This document shows, one piece after another, positions 8,217 to 16,811 of a stretch of DNA of 64,000 nucleotides. Origin of the DNA: Mycetocola_B reblochoni. Lineage in GTDB: Bacteria; Actinomycetota; Actinomycetes; Actinomycetales; Microbacteriaceae. A program made the position numbers and the translations under genes. How positions within the stretch are numbered: the stretch's first letter is position 1; each line of letters opens with the position of its first letter. The notes beneath the pieces are model-generated. The model ran no database searches and had not been told where the DNA came from. It worked only from the letters and a program-made list of their open reading frames with translations. The DNA lies in the NCBI RefSeq assembly GCF_003667525.1, contig NZ_RCUW01000002.1, positions 62,001 to 126,000 of the forward strand, given 5' to 3'.

Positions 8217-8222
8217 TAGAGT
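8217..8222 (+). promoter_or_regulatory. -10 box for the two-component module
   Basis: TAGAGT at this position predicts a transcription start near 8229, giving a short leader that contains a GGAGGA ribosome-binding site (8238-8243) before the ATG at 8249. Confidence 0.4.
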
Positions 8223-8248
8223 CCACTCAGAACTCCCGGAGGACCCCC

Positions 8249-9475
8249 ATGATCGTCGCCGAGCTCGCGCGCTTCACCCCCGAGCGCTACGGCATGAGCA
8301 GGCAGGAGCAGAACCGCTTCTCCTGGCAGCAGTCCCGGCTGCTGTCCCGCTCGACGCTCGCGATCGGCCTGTCCGGCGTCGTCGCCGCGCTGTGCTGCCT
8401 GGCGATCCCCAGCCCGATGCGGCTGCCAGACACCGCGATCGCGGCGACGCTGCTGGCGCTGCTCGGGGCGGTCCACCTGTTCCTGCTGGTGCGGAGGGGG
8501 CCGCTGGCGATGGTGGGCGTCATCGTGCTGTCGGTGACGAGTGCCGTGATGATCCTGCTGTCCTCCGGCCCGGTGACGCCCAACTCGAGCGCGTTCGCCA
8601 TCCTCATGGTGCTGTCCTGGGGCGCGGGCTCGCTCGCGCCGCTGCTCGTGTCCAGCTGGGGCAGGGTGATCGGTCTGGTCGGCGCCTTCGTCGCCGGGCT
8701 GCTGCTCGTGTTCGCCGTCACCGTCGACGACACGCTGCGCACCCTCATCGTCGCCCACTATGTGACCGCCTGGGCCCTGTGCGCCGCGTTCGGGCTCTGG
8801 CTGCACCGCAGCTTCGTCTCGATGGCGCACCAGGTCGCCGGCATCGGCGAGGGCCACCGGCTCGAGCGGCTCGCCAGCGAGGTCGAGGCCCAGCGGCTGC
8901 GCGAGGCGCGCCTGCTCCACGACACCGTCCTGGCGACGCTGTCCATGCTCGCGCACGGTGGTGCGGGCGTTCAGGACCGTGCGCTGCGTCAACAGGCCGG
9001 AGCCGACGCCGAGCTCCTCTCCCGGCTGCGCCAGGGCGAGACGCCGGAGCCGCATCGCTCCGGCTCGTACTCGCTCGTCACCCGGAGCGAGCGGAGGACG
9101 CAGCGCGGCGACTTCGAGGACCTCGTCGAACGTTTCGAGGGTCACGGCCTGCACATCGACTGGCACGGCAGCACGGCGCTCGCGCTGCCCCCGCCGAAGT
9201 CGGACGCCGTGCGGCTGGCCCTGACCGAATGCCTCGAGAACGTGCGCAGGCACGCGGGCACGGCGCACGCGCAGGTCACGCTGAGCGACGACGGGATGAC
9301 CGTCAGGGTGGTCGTGACCGACGCCGGCCGCGGTTTCGACCCCGATGCTCTCGATCCCGCCCGCCTGGGGTTCCGCGACTCCATCGTCGCGCGCATGTCG
9401 GACGCCGGAGGGGGCGCGCGCGTCTTCAGCGCCCCCGGGGCGGGGACGACGGTCGTTCTGGAGATGCCGCGATGA
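8249..9475 (+). CDS. Membrane sensor histidine kinase, HisKA_3/NarL-system-like
   Basis: The 408-residue protein starts with about 35 cytoplasmic residues, then has roughly five or six hydrophobic segments (about residues 36-190), a linker helix and a kinase core. The phospho-acceptor is probably His224 in 'RLLHDTVLATLSML', a HisKA_3-like H-box. The ATPase part shows 'LTECLENVRRHAG' (N-box), 'VVTDAGRGFDPDAL' (G1) and 'SAPGAGTTVVLEMP' (G2). There is no extracellular sensor domain, so the membrane region itself may sense. A GGAGGA ribosome-binding site fixes the start; the longer upstream frame is a shadow of metX. It overlaps the next gene by ATGA and works with the LuxR-type regulator two genes downstream. 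Confidence 0.9.
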   Translation: MIVAELARFTPERYGMSRQEQNRFSWQQSRLLSRSTLAIGLSGVVAALCCLAIPSPMRLPDTAIAATLLALLGAVHLFLLVRRGPLAMVGVIVLSVTSAVMILLSSGPVTPNSSAFAILMVLSWGAGSLAPLLVSSWGRVIGLVGAFVAGLLLVFAVTVDDTLRTLIVAHYVTAWALCAAFGLWLHRSFVSMAHQVAGIGEGHRLERLASEVEAQRLREARLLHDTVLATLSMLAHGGAGVQDRALRQQAGADAELLSRLRQGETPEPHRSGSYSLVTRSERRTQRGDFEDLVERFEGHGLHIDWHGSTALALPPPKSDAVRLALTECLENVRRHAGTAHAQVTLSDDGMTVRVVVTDAGRGFDPDALDPARLGFRDSIVARMSDAGGGARVFSAPGAGTTVVLEMPR

Positions 9476-10641
9476 CGTTCGTGAGTGAGCCGCGACCGCG
9501 CGCGGGGCGCGCCGAGCCCCCCGCGGCCCCGGCGGAGGCACCGGGCGTCCAGCTCGGTCTCGGCCTGCTGGTGTGCGGGCTGATCATGTTCGGGTTCTTC
9601 GTGTTCCGTTTCCTGACGATCACGAGCCCCGGCCCGGGTGCGCTGCTCTCCGCCGCCGGCTGGGCGATCCTGCTGGGCGTGCTCGCGGTCGGGCTCGTCG
9701 GGCTGCGTCGGAACGGGATGCGGGTGACGTCGCGCATGATCGCCGTCGCGGTGCCGCTGCTGACGATCGCCTGTCTGCTCGACCGATGCGGCACCGTGGT
9801 GGCCGGCCCCCCGTACAGCTCCAGCTCGGTGACGGGCGCGATCGGCGGCGTGATCATCGCCCTCGCGCCGTTGCGGCCGACGAGGGAGATGCTCCTCGCG
9901 CTCGGGGGGCTCGCGGTTCTCCGGATCATCCCCGACGTGGTGCTCGTGATGCACGCCGGGGCCCTGACCCCGCTGGCACTGAGCAGCGACGTGCTCATCT
10001 TCGTCCCCGCGACGCTCGCGATCGCCCTCACCGCCTCGCTGCGCCGCATGGGAGGCATGGCGGCGGACAGGGCCCGTCTGCACGGGACGCTCGCCACACG
10101 CAGTGCGGACAGCGGCCACCAGCCGTGGGCGGGGACGCGGATCGGGGCGCTCGACAGTGAGATCGAGGGACTGTTCGGTGCCATCTCGCGCGGCGACATC
10201 CCCCTCCCGCTCGATGCGGAGCGCAGCGCCAGGGCCGGGGAGCTCGCCGCGGAGCTTAGACAGCTCCTCCTCAGCGGCAAGCGCGAGACCTGGCTCAACC
10301 ACGCGGTCGCGGACAGCTCGGTGCTCGCCGGAGCGATCACCGTGACCGACCCCGAGTCGATCGCCTCCGAGCTGGACAGCACCGCCAGGGACGCCCTCGT
10401 CTCTGCCCTCTGGCTGCTCTGCTCGGGGCGCACGCGGGGCGCGGTGGCCGGGGAGGTGTCGTTCGCCCGCGCGACGGTTGCCGGAGGCAGCACCCGGAGC
10501 GAGCTGCGCATCCGCCTGACCGGGGTGAGGCGACGCGAGGTGGAGTCGAACCTCTGGGAGCTGCTTCGGCAGATCGGTCCGCACAGCTCCGAGGCGAGGG
10601 ACGGCGGCATCAGCCTGACCGTGACGATCGAGCCGCGGTGA
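9472..10641 (+). CDS. Membrane protein paired with sensor kinase, kinase-like architecture without kinase motifs
   Basis: I do not recognise a named family. The 389-residue protein has a proline/alanine-rich N-terminus, five or six hydrophobic segments (about residues 30-195) and a cytoplasmic part of about 190 residues. Layout and length mimic the preceding histidine kinase, but there is no H-box histidine, no N-box asparagine and no DxGxG. The segment from about residue 300, starting 'STARDALVSALWLLCSG', occupies the place of the kinase N-box helix, and 'ELRIRLTG' resembles an ATPase beta-strand. It may be a catalytically dead kinase relative acting as a partner or co-sensor. The start overlaps the kinase stop (ATGA). 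Confidence 0.75.
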   Translation: MTFVSEPRPRAGRAEPPAAPAEAPGVQLGLGLLVCGLIMFGFFVFRFLTITSPGPGALLSAAGWAILLGVLAVGLVGLRRNGMRVTSRMIAVAVPLLTIACLLDRCGTVVAGPPYSSSSVTGAIGGVIIALAPLRPTREMLLALGGLAVLRIIPDVVLVMHAGALTPLALSSDVLIFVPATLAIALTASLRRMGGMAADRARLHGTLATRSADSGHQPWAGTRIGALDSEIEGLFGAISRGDIPLPLDAERSARAGELAAELRQLLLSGKRETWLNHAVADSSVLAGAITVTDPESIASELDSTARDALVSALWLLCSGRTRGAVAGEVSFARATVAGGSTRSELRIRLTGVRRREVESNLWELLRQIGPHSSEARDGGISLTVTIEPR

Positions 10642-10646
10642 CCGAC

Positions 10647-10652
10647 TAAGCT
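10647..10652 (+). promoter_or_regulatory. Possible internal -10 box before the response-regulator gene
   Basis: TAAGCT six bases after the stop of the membrane-protein gene predicts a leader of about 35 bases with an AAAGGA ribosome-binding site at 10681-10686. The regulator may therefore also be expressed independently. No clear -35 box is seen. Confidence 0.3.
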
Positions 10653-10692
10653 GCCTCTAACGTTCGTCACAGAATGAACCCAAAGGACCCCC

Positions 10693-11340
10693 ATGCCTGA
10701 ACCATCGGCCCCCATCCGGCTCGCCATCGTCGACGACCACCGCATGCTGCTCGGGGCGCTGACCGAGTGGATCAAGTCAGCGGCGGACGACATCGAGATG
10801 GTCGCCGCCGTGGCGTCCTGGCCCGAGCTGCTCACCCACCCCGAGTTCCCCGCCGACGTCGTGCTGCTCGACCTGGACCTGAAGGACAGCATCCCCGTGT
10901 CGATGAAGCTGGCGACGCTGACGTCGACCGGCACGCGCACCGTGATGATGAGCACCTACTCGGAGCCCGCGGTCATCCGCGAGTCGCTCAACGCGGGCGC
11001 CTCCGGCTACCTGTTCAAGAGCGAGGACGTCGACATGATCGTCGAGTCGATCCGCGCCGCGCACGCGGGCGAGGTCTTCATCTCCCCCGAGCTCGGTCAG
11101 GCGCTGAACGCCACCGAGGACGGCACCCCCAAGCTGAGCGCGCAGGAGCGCAGGGTCATGGCCCTCTACGCCAACGGCGAGCCGGTGAAGTCGGTCGCCT
11201 ACGCCCTCGGCATCTCGGAGGAGACGGCGAAGAGCTACCTCAAGCGCATCAGGGAGAAGTACCGCCAGGCCGGCTACGACGTCGGCACGAAGGTGTCGCT
11301 GCGCAAGCAGGCGATCAGGGACGGCGTCATCCTGGCCTGA
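10693..11340 (+). CDS. LuxR/NarL-type response regulator
   Basis: The 215-residue protein has an N-terminal receiver domain with the acidic pair 'VDDH' (Asp14, Asp15), phospho-acceptor Asp60 in 'VVLLDLDLKD', the switch Ser in 'VMMSTYS' and Lys in 'YLFKSED'. The C-terminus has a LuxR-type helix-turn-helix starting at 'LSAQERRVMALYANG' and containing 'VAYALGISEETAKSYLKRI'. It is the output protein of the preceding kinase/membrane-protein pair. After the HTH a tail 'QAGYDVGTKVSLRKQAIRDG' is longer than in NarL, and the recognition helix sequence is atypical. Target genes are unknown. Confidence 0.92.
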   Translation: MPEPSAPIRLAIVDDHRMLLGALTEWIKSAADDIEMVAAVASWPELLTHPEFPADVVLLDLDLKDSIPVSMKLATLTSTGTRTVMMSTYSEPAVIRESLNAGASGYLFKSEDVDMIVESIRAAHAGEVFISPELGQALNATEDGTPKLSAQERRVMALYANGEPVKSVAYALGISEETAKSYLKRIREKYRQAGYDVGTKVSLRKQAIRDGVILA

Positions 11341-11468
11341 GCCGGCCCCTGGGCGAGGAGAGCGCGCGGTTGTCGTCGCCGTTCGTGGTGGCCGCAGGGT
11401 GCTGCAGGCGTGCCGACGGGCCGCCGAGCTCGGCAGCGCCACAGCGGACGTGCCTCGCCCCGCGAGCC

Positions 11469-11481
11469 GACCGCCGGGCGG
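11469..11481. terminator. Small GC hairpin between convergent genes
   Basis: A short ACCGCC/GGCGGT stem lies in the 157-base gap where the response-regulator gene and the minus-strand thiamine-binding-like gene converge. It is weak and has no T-tract. Nothing else was seen in the gap. Confidence 0.25.
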
Positions 11482-11497
11482 TGAGGCGCGGGCGCGC

Positions 11498-11815
11498 CTA
11501 CGCGCCGGACTCCTGCAGGGCCGCCTCCAGCCGCTCCAGCTTGCCGTCGATCTCCCCCGTCCGGCCCGGGCGGATGTCGGCCTTGAGCACGAGCGAGACG
11601 CGCGTCCCGTAGGCGGCGACGGCCTCGGTGGCGGCCTTGACGACCGCGAAGACCTCGTCCCACTCCCCCTCGATCTCGGTGAACATGCTCGAGGTGCGGT
11701 TCGGCAGCCCGGAGGCACGGACCACCGCAACGGCGGCGGCGACGGCGTCGTGCACGGACCCGTCGTCGTGGGCGGAGGGGCCGCCGGAGGGGGCGACGGA
11801 GAATGCGACGATCAT
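11498..11815 (-). CDS. MTH1187/YkoF-like thiamine-binding family protein
   Basis: The 105-residue protein matches the DUF77/MTH1187 pattern: an N-terminal strand 'MIVAFSVAPSG', a helix 'VHDAVAAAVAVVRASG', 'SSMFTEIEGEWDEVFAVVKAA' with the family's conserved glutamate-rich segment, and 'RVSLVLKADIRPG' followed by a C-terminal coiled helix. Family members are small cytoplasmic oligomers, some of which bind thiamine or related compounds. No thiamine transporter is adjacent, so the ligand is uncertain. Its ATG overlaps the stop of the upstream membrane-protein gene (ATGA). Confidence 0.8.
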   Translation of the reverse strand: MIVAFSVAPSGGPSAHDDGSVHDAVAAAVAVVRASGLPNRTSSMFTEIEGEWDEVFAVVKAATEAVAAYGTRVSLVLKADIRPGRTGEIDGKLERLEAALQESGA

Positions 11816-13182
11816 GACTGGCCTTCCTTCTGCTCCCGGGGGTGGTCGGGCACGGGCGCCGTGGGAGGGGCGGCGACGGCCGAGGGGGTGGTCGTGAGGC
11901 CAAGGGCGGTCGTGAGGGCGGGGGTGGTCGCGTGGGCGGGGGCGGTCACTCCCGCGGTTGCCGTGTCGGAGCCCGTCGCCTCGTCCCGTCCGTCCGCACG
12001 GTGGACGCCGAGGCGCCACAGCTCGCGTACCGCCCAGACCAGCAGCAGCACGTAGCCGAGGTTGCGCAGCGTGAGCACCGTCGTCATCAGCACGGAGCCC
12101 TGCAGCAGCGCGTTGTACCAGACCGGGTAGATGACCTGCGTCGCCGCGAGCACGAGCGCGCCGATCACGACCGGCACCCGCCAGCCGGGAAGCCGGAACC
12201 CCACGCCGACGACGAGCGGGGCGATGATCCACGCAGCGAACTGCGGCGAGCCCACCTTGTTGCCGATGATGAGCGCCGTCACGAGCGCGAGCACGAGCAC
12301 GAGCACCAGCCGCCGCCCGCGCGCCCCCGCGAGGACCGCCCGCACCCCGAGCAGTGCGACGACGAGCACGATCGCCGCAAGCAGCAGCGTCGACGCGGCC
12401 GCGAGCACCGGTGAGCCCGGCCCGACGACCTGGTAGGTGAGGATGCCGGTGTCGTAGTACACGAAGCTCGCGTCGCCCGGGGCCAGTGCGGCCCACATCC
12501 ACGGCGTGGCCAGGACCGACTCGACCTGGAGGCCCCGGCCCGCCTGCTGGGTGATGAAGCTCAGCACCGACCCGTCGGCTCCCGCGAGCCACGCGACGAG
12601 AAGGATGCCCCCGCTGGCCAGCAGCGCTCCGGCGAGGACCCGCAGGCGCTGGGGGATGGCGACGACGAGGGCGAGCCCGACCGCCGCGGGCCAGATCTTG
12701 ATCCAGGCGGCGACGGCCAGGATGGCGCCGGCCACCGCCGGCCTCGACGCGGCCCAGAGCAGCCCGACGACGACGAGCGGCACGGTGAGCGTGTCGATGC
12801 GGTTGAGTGCGACCGGACCGAGCAGGAGCAGCAGCCCCATCCACGCCAGCCCCGCCTCCGTCCGCCGGCGCAGTCCGTGCCGGCCGTGCAGGAGCACGGC
12901 GAACCCGGCCGCGTTGAGCGCGACCACCTGCACCAGCCAGCCGGTGAGGTAGCCGTCCATACCGCCGAGCGCGGGAAGCAGCACGAACGGCAGTGCCCCG
13001 ACCGGGTACACCCACGGCACCGTGATGCCGACCGTGCCGCCGCCGGCGAGCGCCTGCTCGGCCCAGCGGGTGTATACGAGGGTGACGTCGCCAATCGGGT
13101 AGCCGGAGCCGTACAGGCTCTGCACGATGAGGACGGCGTGGACGACGACGAAGGTCAGCCAGGCGAGGACACGCTGGGGCAC
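11812..13182 (-). CDS. GT87/DUF2029-type polyprenol-phosphate-mannose-dependent membrane glycosyltransferase
   Basis: The 456-residue protein has about ten to twelve hydrophobic segments. The first external loop carries an acidic residue in 'YPIGDVTLVYTRWAEQ', the catalytic-loop position of GT-C enzymes, and 'PVALNRIDTLTVPLVVVGLLWA' and 'AVAAWIKIWP' are typical of the DUF2029 (GT87) alpha-mannosyltransferases that use polyprenyl-phosphate-mannose at the outer membrane face. The C-terminal tail of about 60 residues is Thr/Ala-rich and probably disordered. The acceptor glycan is unknown. The GTG start lies six bases after a TAGCAT -10 box, indicating a leaderless transcript. It overlaps the downstream thiamine-binding-like gene by ATGA. 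Confidence 0.8.
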   Translation of the reverse strand: MPQRVLAWLTFVVVHAVLIVQSLYGSGYPIGDVTLVYTRWAEQALAGGGTVGITVPWVYPVGALPFVLLPALGGMDGYLTGWLVQVVALNAAGFAVLLHGRHGLRRRTEAGLAWMGLLLLLGPVALNRIDTLTVPLVVVGLLWAASRPAVAGAILAVAAWIKIWPAAVGLALVVAIPQRLRVLAGALLASGGILLVAWLAGADGSVLSFITQQAGRGLQVESVLATPWMWAALAPGDASFVYYDTGILTYQVVGPGSPVLAAASTLLLAAIVLVVALLGVRAVLAGARGRRLVLVLVLALVTALIIGNKVGSPQFAAWIIAPLVVGVGFRLPGWRVPVVIGALVLAATQVIYPVWYNALLQGSVLMTTVLTLRNLGYVLLLVWAVRELWRLGVHRADGRDEATGSDTATAGVTAPAHATTPALTTALGLTTTPSAVAAPPTAPVPDHPREQKEGQS

Positions 13183-13188
13183 AGGCCC

Positions 13189-13194
13189 ATGCTA
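13189..13194 (-). promoter_or_regulatory. -10 box of a predicted leaderless promoter for the GT87-type gene
   Basis: TAGCAT on the minus strand, six bases before the GTG start at 13182. It also lies just downstream of the end of the nnrD gene (13192), partly overlapping its stop codon. Confidence 0.45.
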
Positions 13195-14181
13195 CGGCGT
13201 CGGCCTGTCCCTGCCGTTCCCTGCCGTTTCGGCAGGGGCCGCGTCGGCGGCATGGGTGAGCAGTTCTGCCACGGCGGGCGCGAGCGCCTCGGCCAGCTCG
13301 AGCGCCAGCAGCGGGCCGCCGCCGCTGGCGAGCTCGGCCGCCCTGGCGTGCAGCAGGGCCGCGGTTGCCGCCCCCTCGGCGAGGGCGTCGTCGTCGGAGC
13401 GGCCTCGCGCGGCCAGGGAGGCGAGGACCGTCCCGAGGCACCCGGCGAGCACATCGCCGGTGCCCGCGCTGGCGAGCCAGTGCGTTCCGACCTCGACGCG
13501 GAGCCGACGCCCCCTCGGTGTCGCCACGTGCGTCGCGGCCCCTTTGAGCAGCACGACCGCGCCCCAGCGGCGCGCGGCGGTCAGGGCGGCGAGTTCCGGC
13601 TCCGCCTCGACGGCCGCCCGCGTGCCGAACCGCCCCTCCCCCGCCTGCGCGAACAGCGCGGCCAGCTCGCCCGCGTGCGGGGTCACGACGACCGGGTGCC
13701 CGTCGCCGACGGCGCTCCCGACCAGGCCGATCGCCCCCGCGTCGAGCACGACGGGGACGGCGTCCGCTCCCGCCGTGCCTCCGTCCGTGCCGGCGCTCAC
13801 GTCGGGGCCGGCCGCGGCGCCGGCGCGTGTCCCGTCGTGCCGGAGGCCCAGCCAGCGCCGCCGTGCCTCAGCGGCGTCCATCCCCGATCCGAGGACGAGC
13901 ACCTGCACCCGGCCGGGCCCCGGCACGCACTCGGGACGTCGGGCGAGCACGGCGCGCGCGGTCTCGGCCGGACCGAGGTAGCGGAGCATGCCGGGTCCGG
14001 TGCGCAGAGCGGCCTCCGCCCCGAGGACGGCGGCGCCCGGGTATCGGGCAGATCCGGTGCACAGGCCGACGACACCGCGGGTGTACTTGTGGTCGCCGGG
14101 GCCGGGACGGACGAGGACTCCGGCTGCGTCGGCCCGAGTCCACGGCGCGCCCGTGTCGTCGCGGTGCGGTGCGGGGCTCAT
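13192..14181 (-). CDS. nnrD: ADP-dependent NAD(P)H-hydrate dehydratase
   Basis: The 329-residue ribokinase-fold enzyme repairs hydrated NAD(P)H (the S epimer) using ADP. Diagnostic segments are 'KYTRGVVGLCTGSARYPGAAVL' split around residue 33, 'VLDAGAIGLVG', 'VVTPHAGELAALF', 'VLLKGAATHVATP' and the nucleotide loop 'ASAGTGDVLAGCLGTVLAS'. It is the stand-alone C-terminal domain of the YjeF/Nnr fusion; the NnrE epimerase domain is absent here and must lie elsewhere. The ATG is preceded at six bases by a TAGCCT -10 box, so its transcript is probably leaderless. Confidence 0.92.
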   Translation of the reverse strand: MSPAPHRDDTGAPWTRADAAGVLVRPGPGDHKYTRGVVGLCTGSARYPGAAVLGAEAALRTGPGMLRYLGPAETARAVLARRPECVPGPGRVQVLVLGSGMDAAEARRRWLGLRHDGTRAGAAAGPDVSAGTDGGTAGADAVPVVLDAGAIGLVGSAVGDGHPVVVTPHAGELAALFAQAGEGRFGTRAAVEAEPELAALTAARRWGAVVLLKGAATHVATPRGRRLRVEVGTHWLASAGTGDVLAGCLGTVLASLAARGRSDDDALAEGAATAALLHARAAELASGGGPLLALELAEALAPAVAELLTHAADAAPAETAGNGRDRPTP

Positions 14182-14187
14182 GCCCTC

Positions 14188-14193
14188 AGGCTA
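14188..14193 (-). promoter_or_regulatory. -10 box of a predicted leaderless promoter for nnrD
   Basis: TAGCCT on the minus strand, six bases before the ATG at 14181. Confidence 0.5.
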
Positions 14194-14237
14194 GACCGCC
14201 GCAGGGCCGGACGACCAGGCGGGTGCGGGGCGAGCGG

Positions 14238-14281
14238 ACGACGATGCCGGTGCGGGCAGGAGCTCGCACCGGCATCGTCGT
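14238..14281 (-). terminator. Strong stem-loop after the CNNM gene pair
   Basis: Two perfectly complementary 17-base arms (14238-14254 and 14265-14281) flank a 10-base loop. It lies 19 bases past the stop of the second CNNM gene and before nnrD on the same strand. There is no strong U-tract, as is usual in actinobacterial terminators. Confidence 0.7.
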
Positions 14282-14299
14282 GGTCGTCGGCGGCCCGGC

Positions 14300-15352
14300 T
14301 CAGCGCCGCCGCTGGGTGGCGTCCTCGACCTCGCCGACGAGCTCCTCGATGATGTCCTCGAGGAACAGCACCCCCGTCGTCGTGCCGTCCGGCGTGATCA
14401 CCCGCGCCAGGTGCGAGCCGCTGCGCCGCATCACCGCGAGGGCGTCCTCGAGGTCGGCGTCGGCGAGGATCGAGACCAGCTGGCGGATGCGCTTCGCCGG
14501 GATCGGCGCCGTCGACTCGTGCGCCGCGCGGTCCGTGTCGATGCGCAGCACGTCCTTGAGGTGCACGTAGCCGCTCGGCAGCCCCTCGGCGTCGCAGACG
14601 ATGTACCGCGAGAAGCCGTTCTTGGCGACGGCACGCTCGACCTCGGTGGGGGTGGCGCTCGCGCTGAGCGTGACGAGCCTGTCCAGTGGGAGCGCGACGT
14701 CCCTCACCGTCTTGGTCGTGAACTCCAGCGCGTTGACGAGCGCGCCCGAGGCATCGGTGAGCAGGCCCTCCCGCGTCGACTGGTCGACGATCGTCTGCAC
14801 CTCGTCCAGGGTGAAGGTCGAGGCGGCCTCGTCCTTCGGCTCGACCCGGAACAGCCGCAGCACGCTGTTCGCGAGGCTGTTCAGCACCCAGATCACCGGG
14901 CGGAACACCTTCGACACCCACACCAGCGCGGGGGCGAGGAACAGCACGGCCCTGTCCGGCACCGAGAACGACAGGTTCTTCGGAACCATCTCACCGAACA
15001 CGACGTGCAGGTACGACACCAGCAGCAGGGTGATGACGAACGCGACCGGGCCGACCGCCTGCTCGGGCAGGTTCAGCAGGCCGAGCGGGACCTCGAGCAG
15101 GTGGTGGATCGCCGGCTCCGAGACGTTCAGGATCAGGAGCGAGCAGATCGTGATGCCCAGCTGCGAGGTGGCGAGCATGAGGGTGGCGTGCTCCATCGCC
15201 CACAGCGCCGTCTTGGCGCTGCGCTTGCCCTTCTCCGCCAGCGGCTCGATCTGCGAGCGCTTGGCCGAGATGACGGCGAACTCGGCCCCGACGAAGAAGG
15301 CGTTGCCGATCAGGAGCACGACGAGCCAGAAGATCCCCATCCAGTCGTTCAT
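14300..15352 (-). CDS. CNNM/CorC-HlyC family membrane protein (short form)
   Basis: The 350-residue protein has an N-terminal DUF21 transmembrane domain with about four hydrophobic segments (about 1-190, including 'GNAFFVGAEFAVISAKRSQI') followed by a pair of CBS domains ('RYIVCDAEGLPSGYVHLKDVL', 'VLFLEDIIEELVGEVED', read in part). It ends right after the CBS pair and lacks the C-terminal CorC_HlyC domain that its neighbour has. CNNM/CorC proteins are linked to magnesium efflux or homeostasis with CBS domains binding nucleotide. The start overlaps the upstream paralogue's stop (ATGA), so the two are co-translated and may form a heterodimer. Confidence 0.88.
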   Translation of the reverse strand: MNDWMGIFWLVVLLIGNAFFVGAEFAVISAKRSQIEPLAEKGKRSAKTALWAMEHATLMLATSQLGITICSLLILNVSEPAIHHLLEVPLGLLNLPEQAVGPVAFVITLLLVSYLHVVFGEMVPKNLSFSVPDRAVLFLAPALVWVSKVFRPVIWVLNSLANSVLRLFRVEPKDEAASTFTLDEVQTIVDQSTREGLLTDASGALVNALEFTTKTVRDVALPLDRLVTLSASATPTEVERAVAKNGFSRYIVCDAEGLPSGYVHLKDVLRIDTDRAAHESTAPIPAKRIRQLVSILADADLEDALAVMRRSGSHLARVITPDGTTTGVLFLEDIIEELVGEVEDATQRRR

Positions 15353-16686
15353 CGCCTCACCCCGCTCGTCTCGGTGCCCGCGTGTCCGTCGGCATCGGCC
15401 GAGGGCACGAAGCGGACGCGGTCGACGCGGCGGCCGTCCATCCGCACGACGTTCAGCGTGCCGCCGTCGGTCGCGACACTGTCGCCGACCTCGGGGACGT
15501 GCCCCAGCCCTGCCATGATGTAGCCGGCGACGGTCTCGTAGTCGTCGTCCTCGGGGACGCGGATGCCCGCGCGCTCCCACAGCTCGTCCGGGCGCAGCAT
15601 GCCGGGGAAGGTGACGCCGCCGGGGGTGCGGACGATGCCCGCCCTGGAGCGGTCGTGCTCGTCGGAGACCTCGCCGATGATCTCCTCGACGAGGTCCTCG
15701 AGCGTGGCCACGCCCGCGGTCCCGCCGTACTCGTCGACGACGATCGCCATCTGGTAGCCGCGCCCGCGCAGCTCCGACAGCAGCACGTCGAGCTTCATCG
15801 TCTCGGGCACCCGGATCGGCTCCTCCATGAGGGCGGCGACGGGCACCTCGGTGCGCTTCTCCGGCGGGACGGAGACGGCCTGTTTGATGTGCACGATGCC
15901 GACGACGTCGTCGGCATCCTGGTCGATGACGGGGAAGCGGGAGAACCCGGTGTCCCTTGCCCTCTGGATGACGTCCTGGGCGGTGTCCGCGCGCTGGACG
16001 GTCTCCACGGAGCCGCGCGGGGCCATCACGTCGGAGGCGTCGCGGCTGGAGAAGTGCAGCGTGCGGTCCAGCAGCGTCGCCGTGTCCGCCTCCAGCGTTC
16101 CCGCTCCGGCGGAGCGACGCACGAGGCTGGAGAGTTCCTCCGCGCTCCTGGCGCCGGAGAGCTCCTCCTTCGGGTCGATGCCCATCGCGTGCAGCACTTT
16201 GTTTGCGCTGCCGTTCAGCAGCAGGACCGCCGGCTTGAACACGGTGGTGAACAGGGTCTGGAAGGGGATGACGAGCTTCGCGGTGTGCCGCGGCAGGGCG
16301 AGGGCGAAGTTCTTCGGCACCAGCTCGCCGAACACCATCGACAGCAGCGTGGCGATGACCATGGCGAGGACCGTGCCGACGACGCCGATGGCCCCGGAGG
16401 GAAGGCCGAGCGAGGAGAGCGGCCCGGCGAGCATGTTCGACAGTGCCGGCTCCATCGTGTAGCCGGTGAGCAGTGTCGTGAGGGTGATGCCGAGCTGCGC
16501 GCTCGACAGGTGGGTCGAGGTGATCTTGAGGGCCGCGATGGTCATCGTCAGGCGGCTCTCGCCGCGGTCGCGACGGGCCTCGAGGTCCGAGCGGTCCAGG
16601 TTGACCAGAGCGAACTCGCTGGCCACGAACAGTCCTGTTCCGACCGTGAGGAGCAGACCGATTCCGAAGAGAATCACATCAGACAC
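15349..16686 (-). CDS. CNNM/CorC-HlyC family membrane protein (full-length form)
   Basis: The 445-residue protein has DUF21 membrane segments from the N-terminus ('LFGIGLLLTVGTGLFVASEF'), CBS domains ('FPVIDQDADDVVGIVHIK', 'QMAIVVDEYGGTAGVATLED') and a complete CorC_HlyC domain ('GMLRPDELWERAGIRVPED', 'ETVAGYIMAGLGHVPEVGD'). It probably acts in magnesium or cobalt homeostasis at the cytoplasmic membrane. The start is the GTG directly before the first hydrophobic segment; the open frame reaches 16776, but a good -10 box (TACAAT) falls inside that extension, so the longer start is unlikely. Two nearby GTG codons at 16695 and 16704 are alternatives. Confidence 0.88.
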   Translation of the reverse strand: MSDVILFGIGLLLTVGTGLFVASEFALVNLDRSDLEARRDRGESRLTMTIAALKITSTHLSSAQLGITLTTLLTGYTMEPALSNMLAGPLSSLGLPSGAIGVVGTVLAMVIATLLSMVFGELVPKNFALALPRHTAKLVIPFQTLFTTVFKPAVLLLNGSANKVLHAMGIDPKEELSGARSAEELSSLVRRSAGAGTLEADTATLLDRTLHFSSRDASDVMAPRGSVETVQRADTAQDVIQRARDTGFSRFPVIDQDADDVVGIVHIKQAVSVPPEKRTEVPVAALMEEPIRVPETMKLDVLLSELRGRGYQMAIVVDEYGGTAGVATLEDLVEEIIGEVSDEHDRSRAGIVRTPGGVTFPGMLRPDELWERAGIRVPEDDDYETVAGYIMAGLGHVPEVGDSVATDGGTLNVVRMDGRRVDRVRFVPSADADGHAGTETSGVRR

Positions 16687-16763
16687 GGGCGGCACCCGCC
16701 TCACGGTCGCTGGTTCGGTGTTCGGGCGAGCTGGGAGAGGGAGGTTCGTCCATAGTGCAGACC

Positions 16764-16769
16764 ATTGTA
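16764..16769 (-). promoter_or_regulatory. -10 box for the CNNM gene pair
   Basis: TACAAT on the minus strand is close to consensus and predicts a leader of about 70 bases before the GTG at 16686. The -35 region is poor. Confidence 0.5.
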
Positions 16770-16811
16770 CGGTCACCCGGCCCGCAGGCCCACGTCGGGG
16801 GCCGAACTCGT

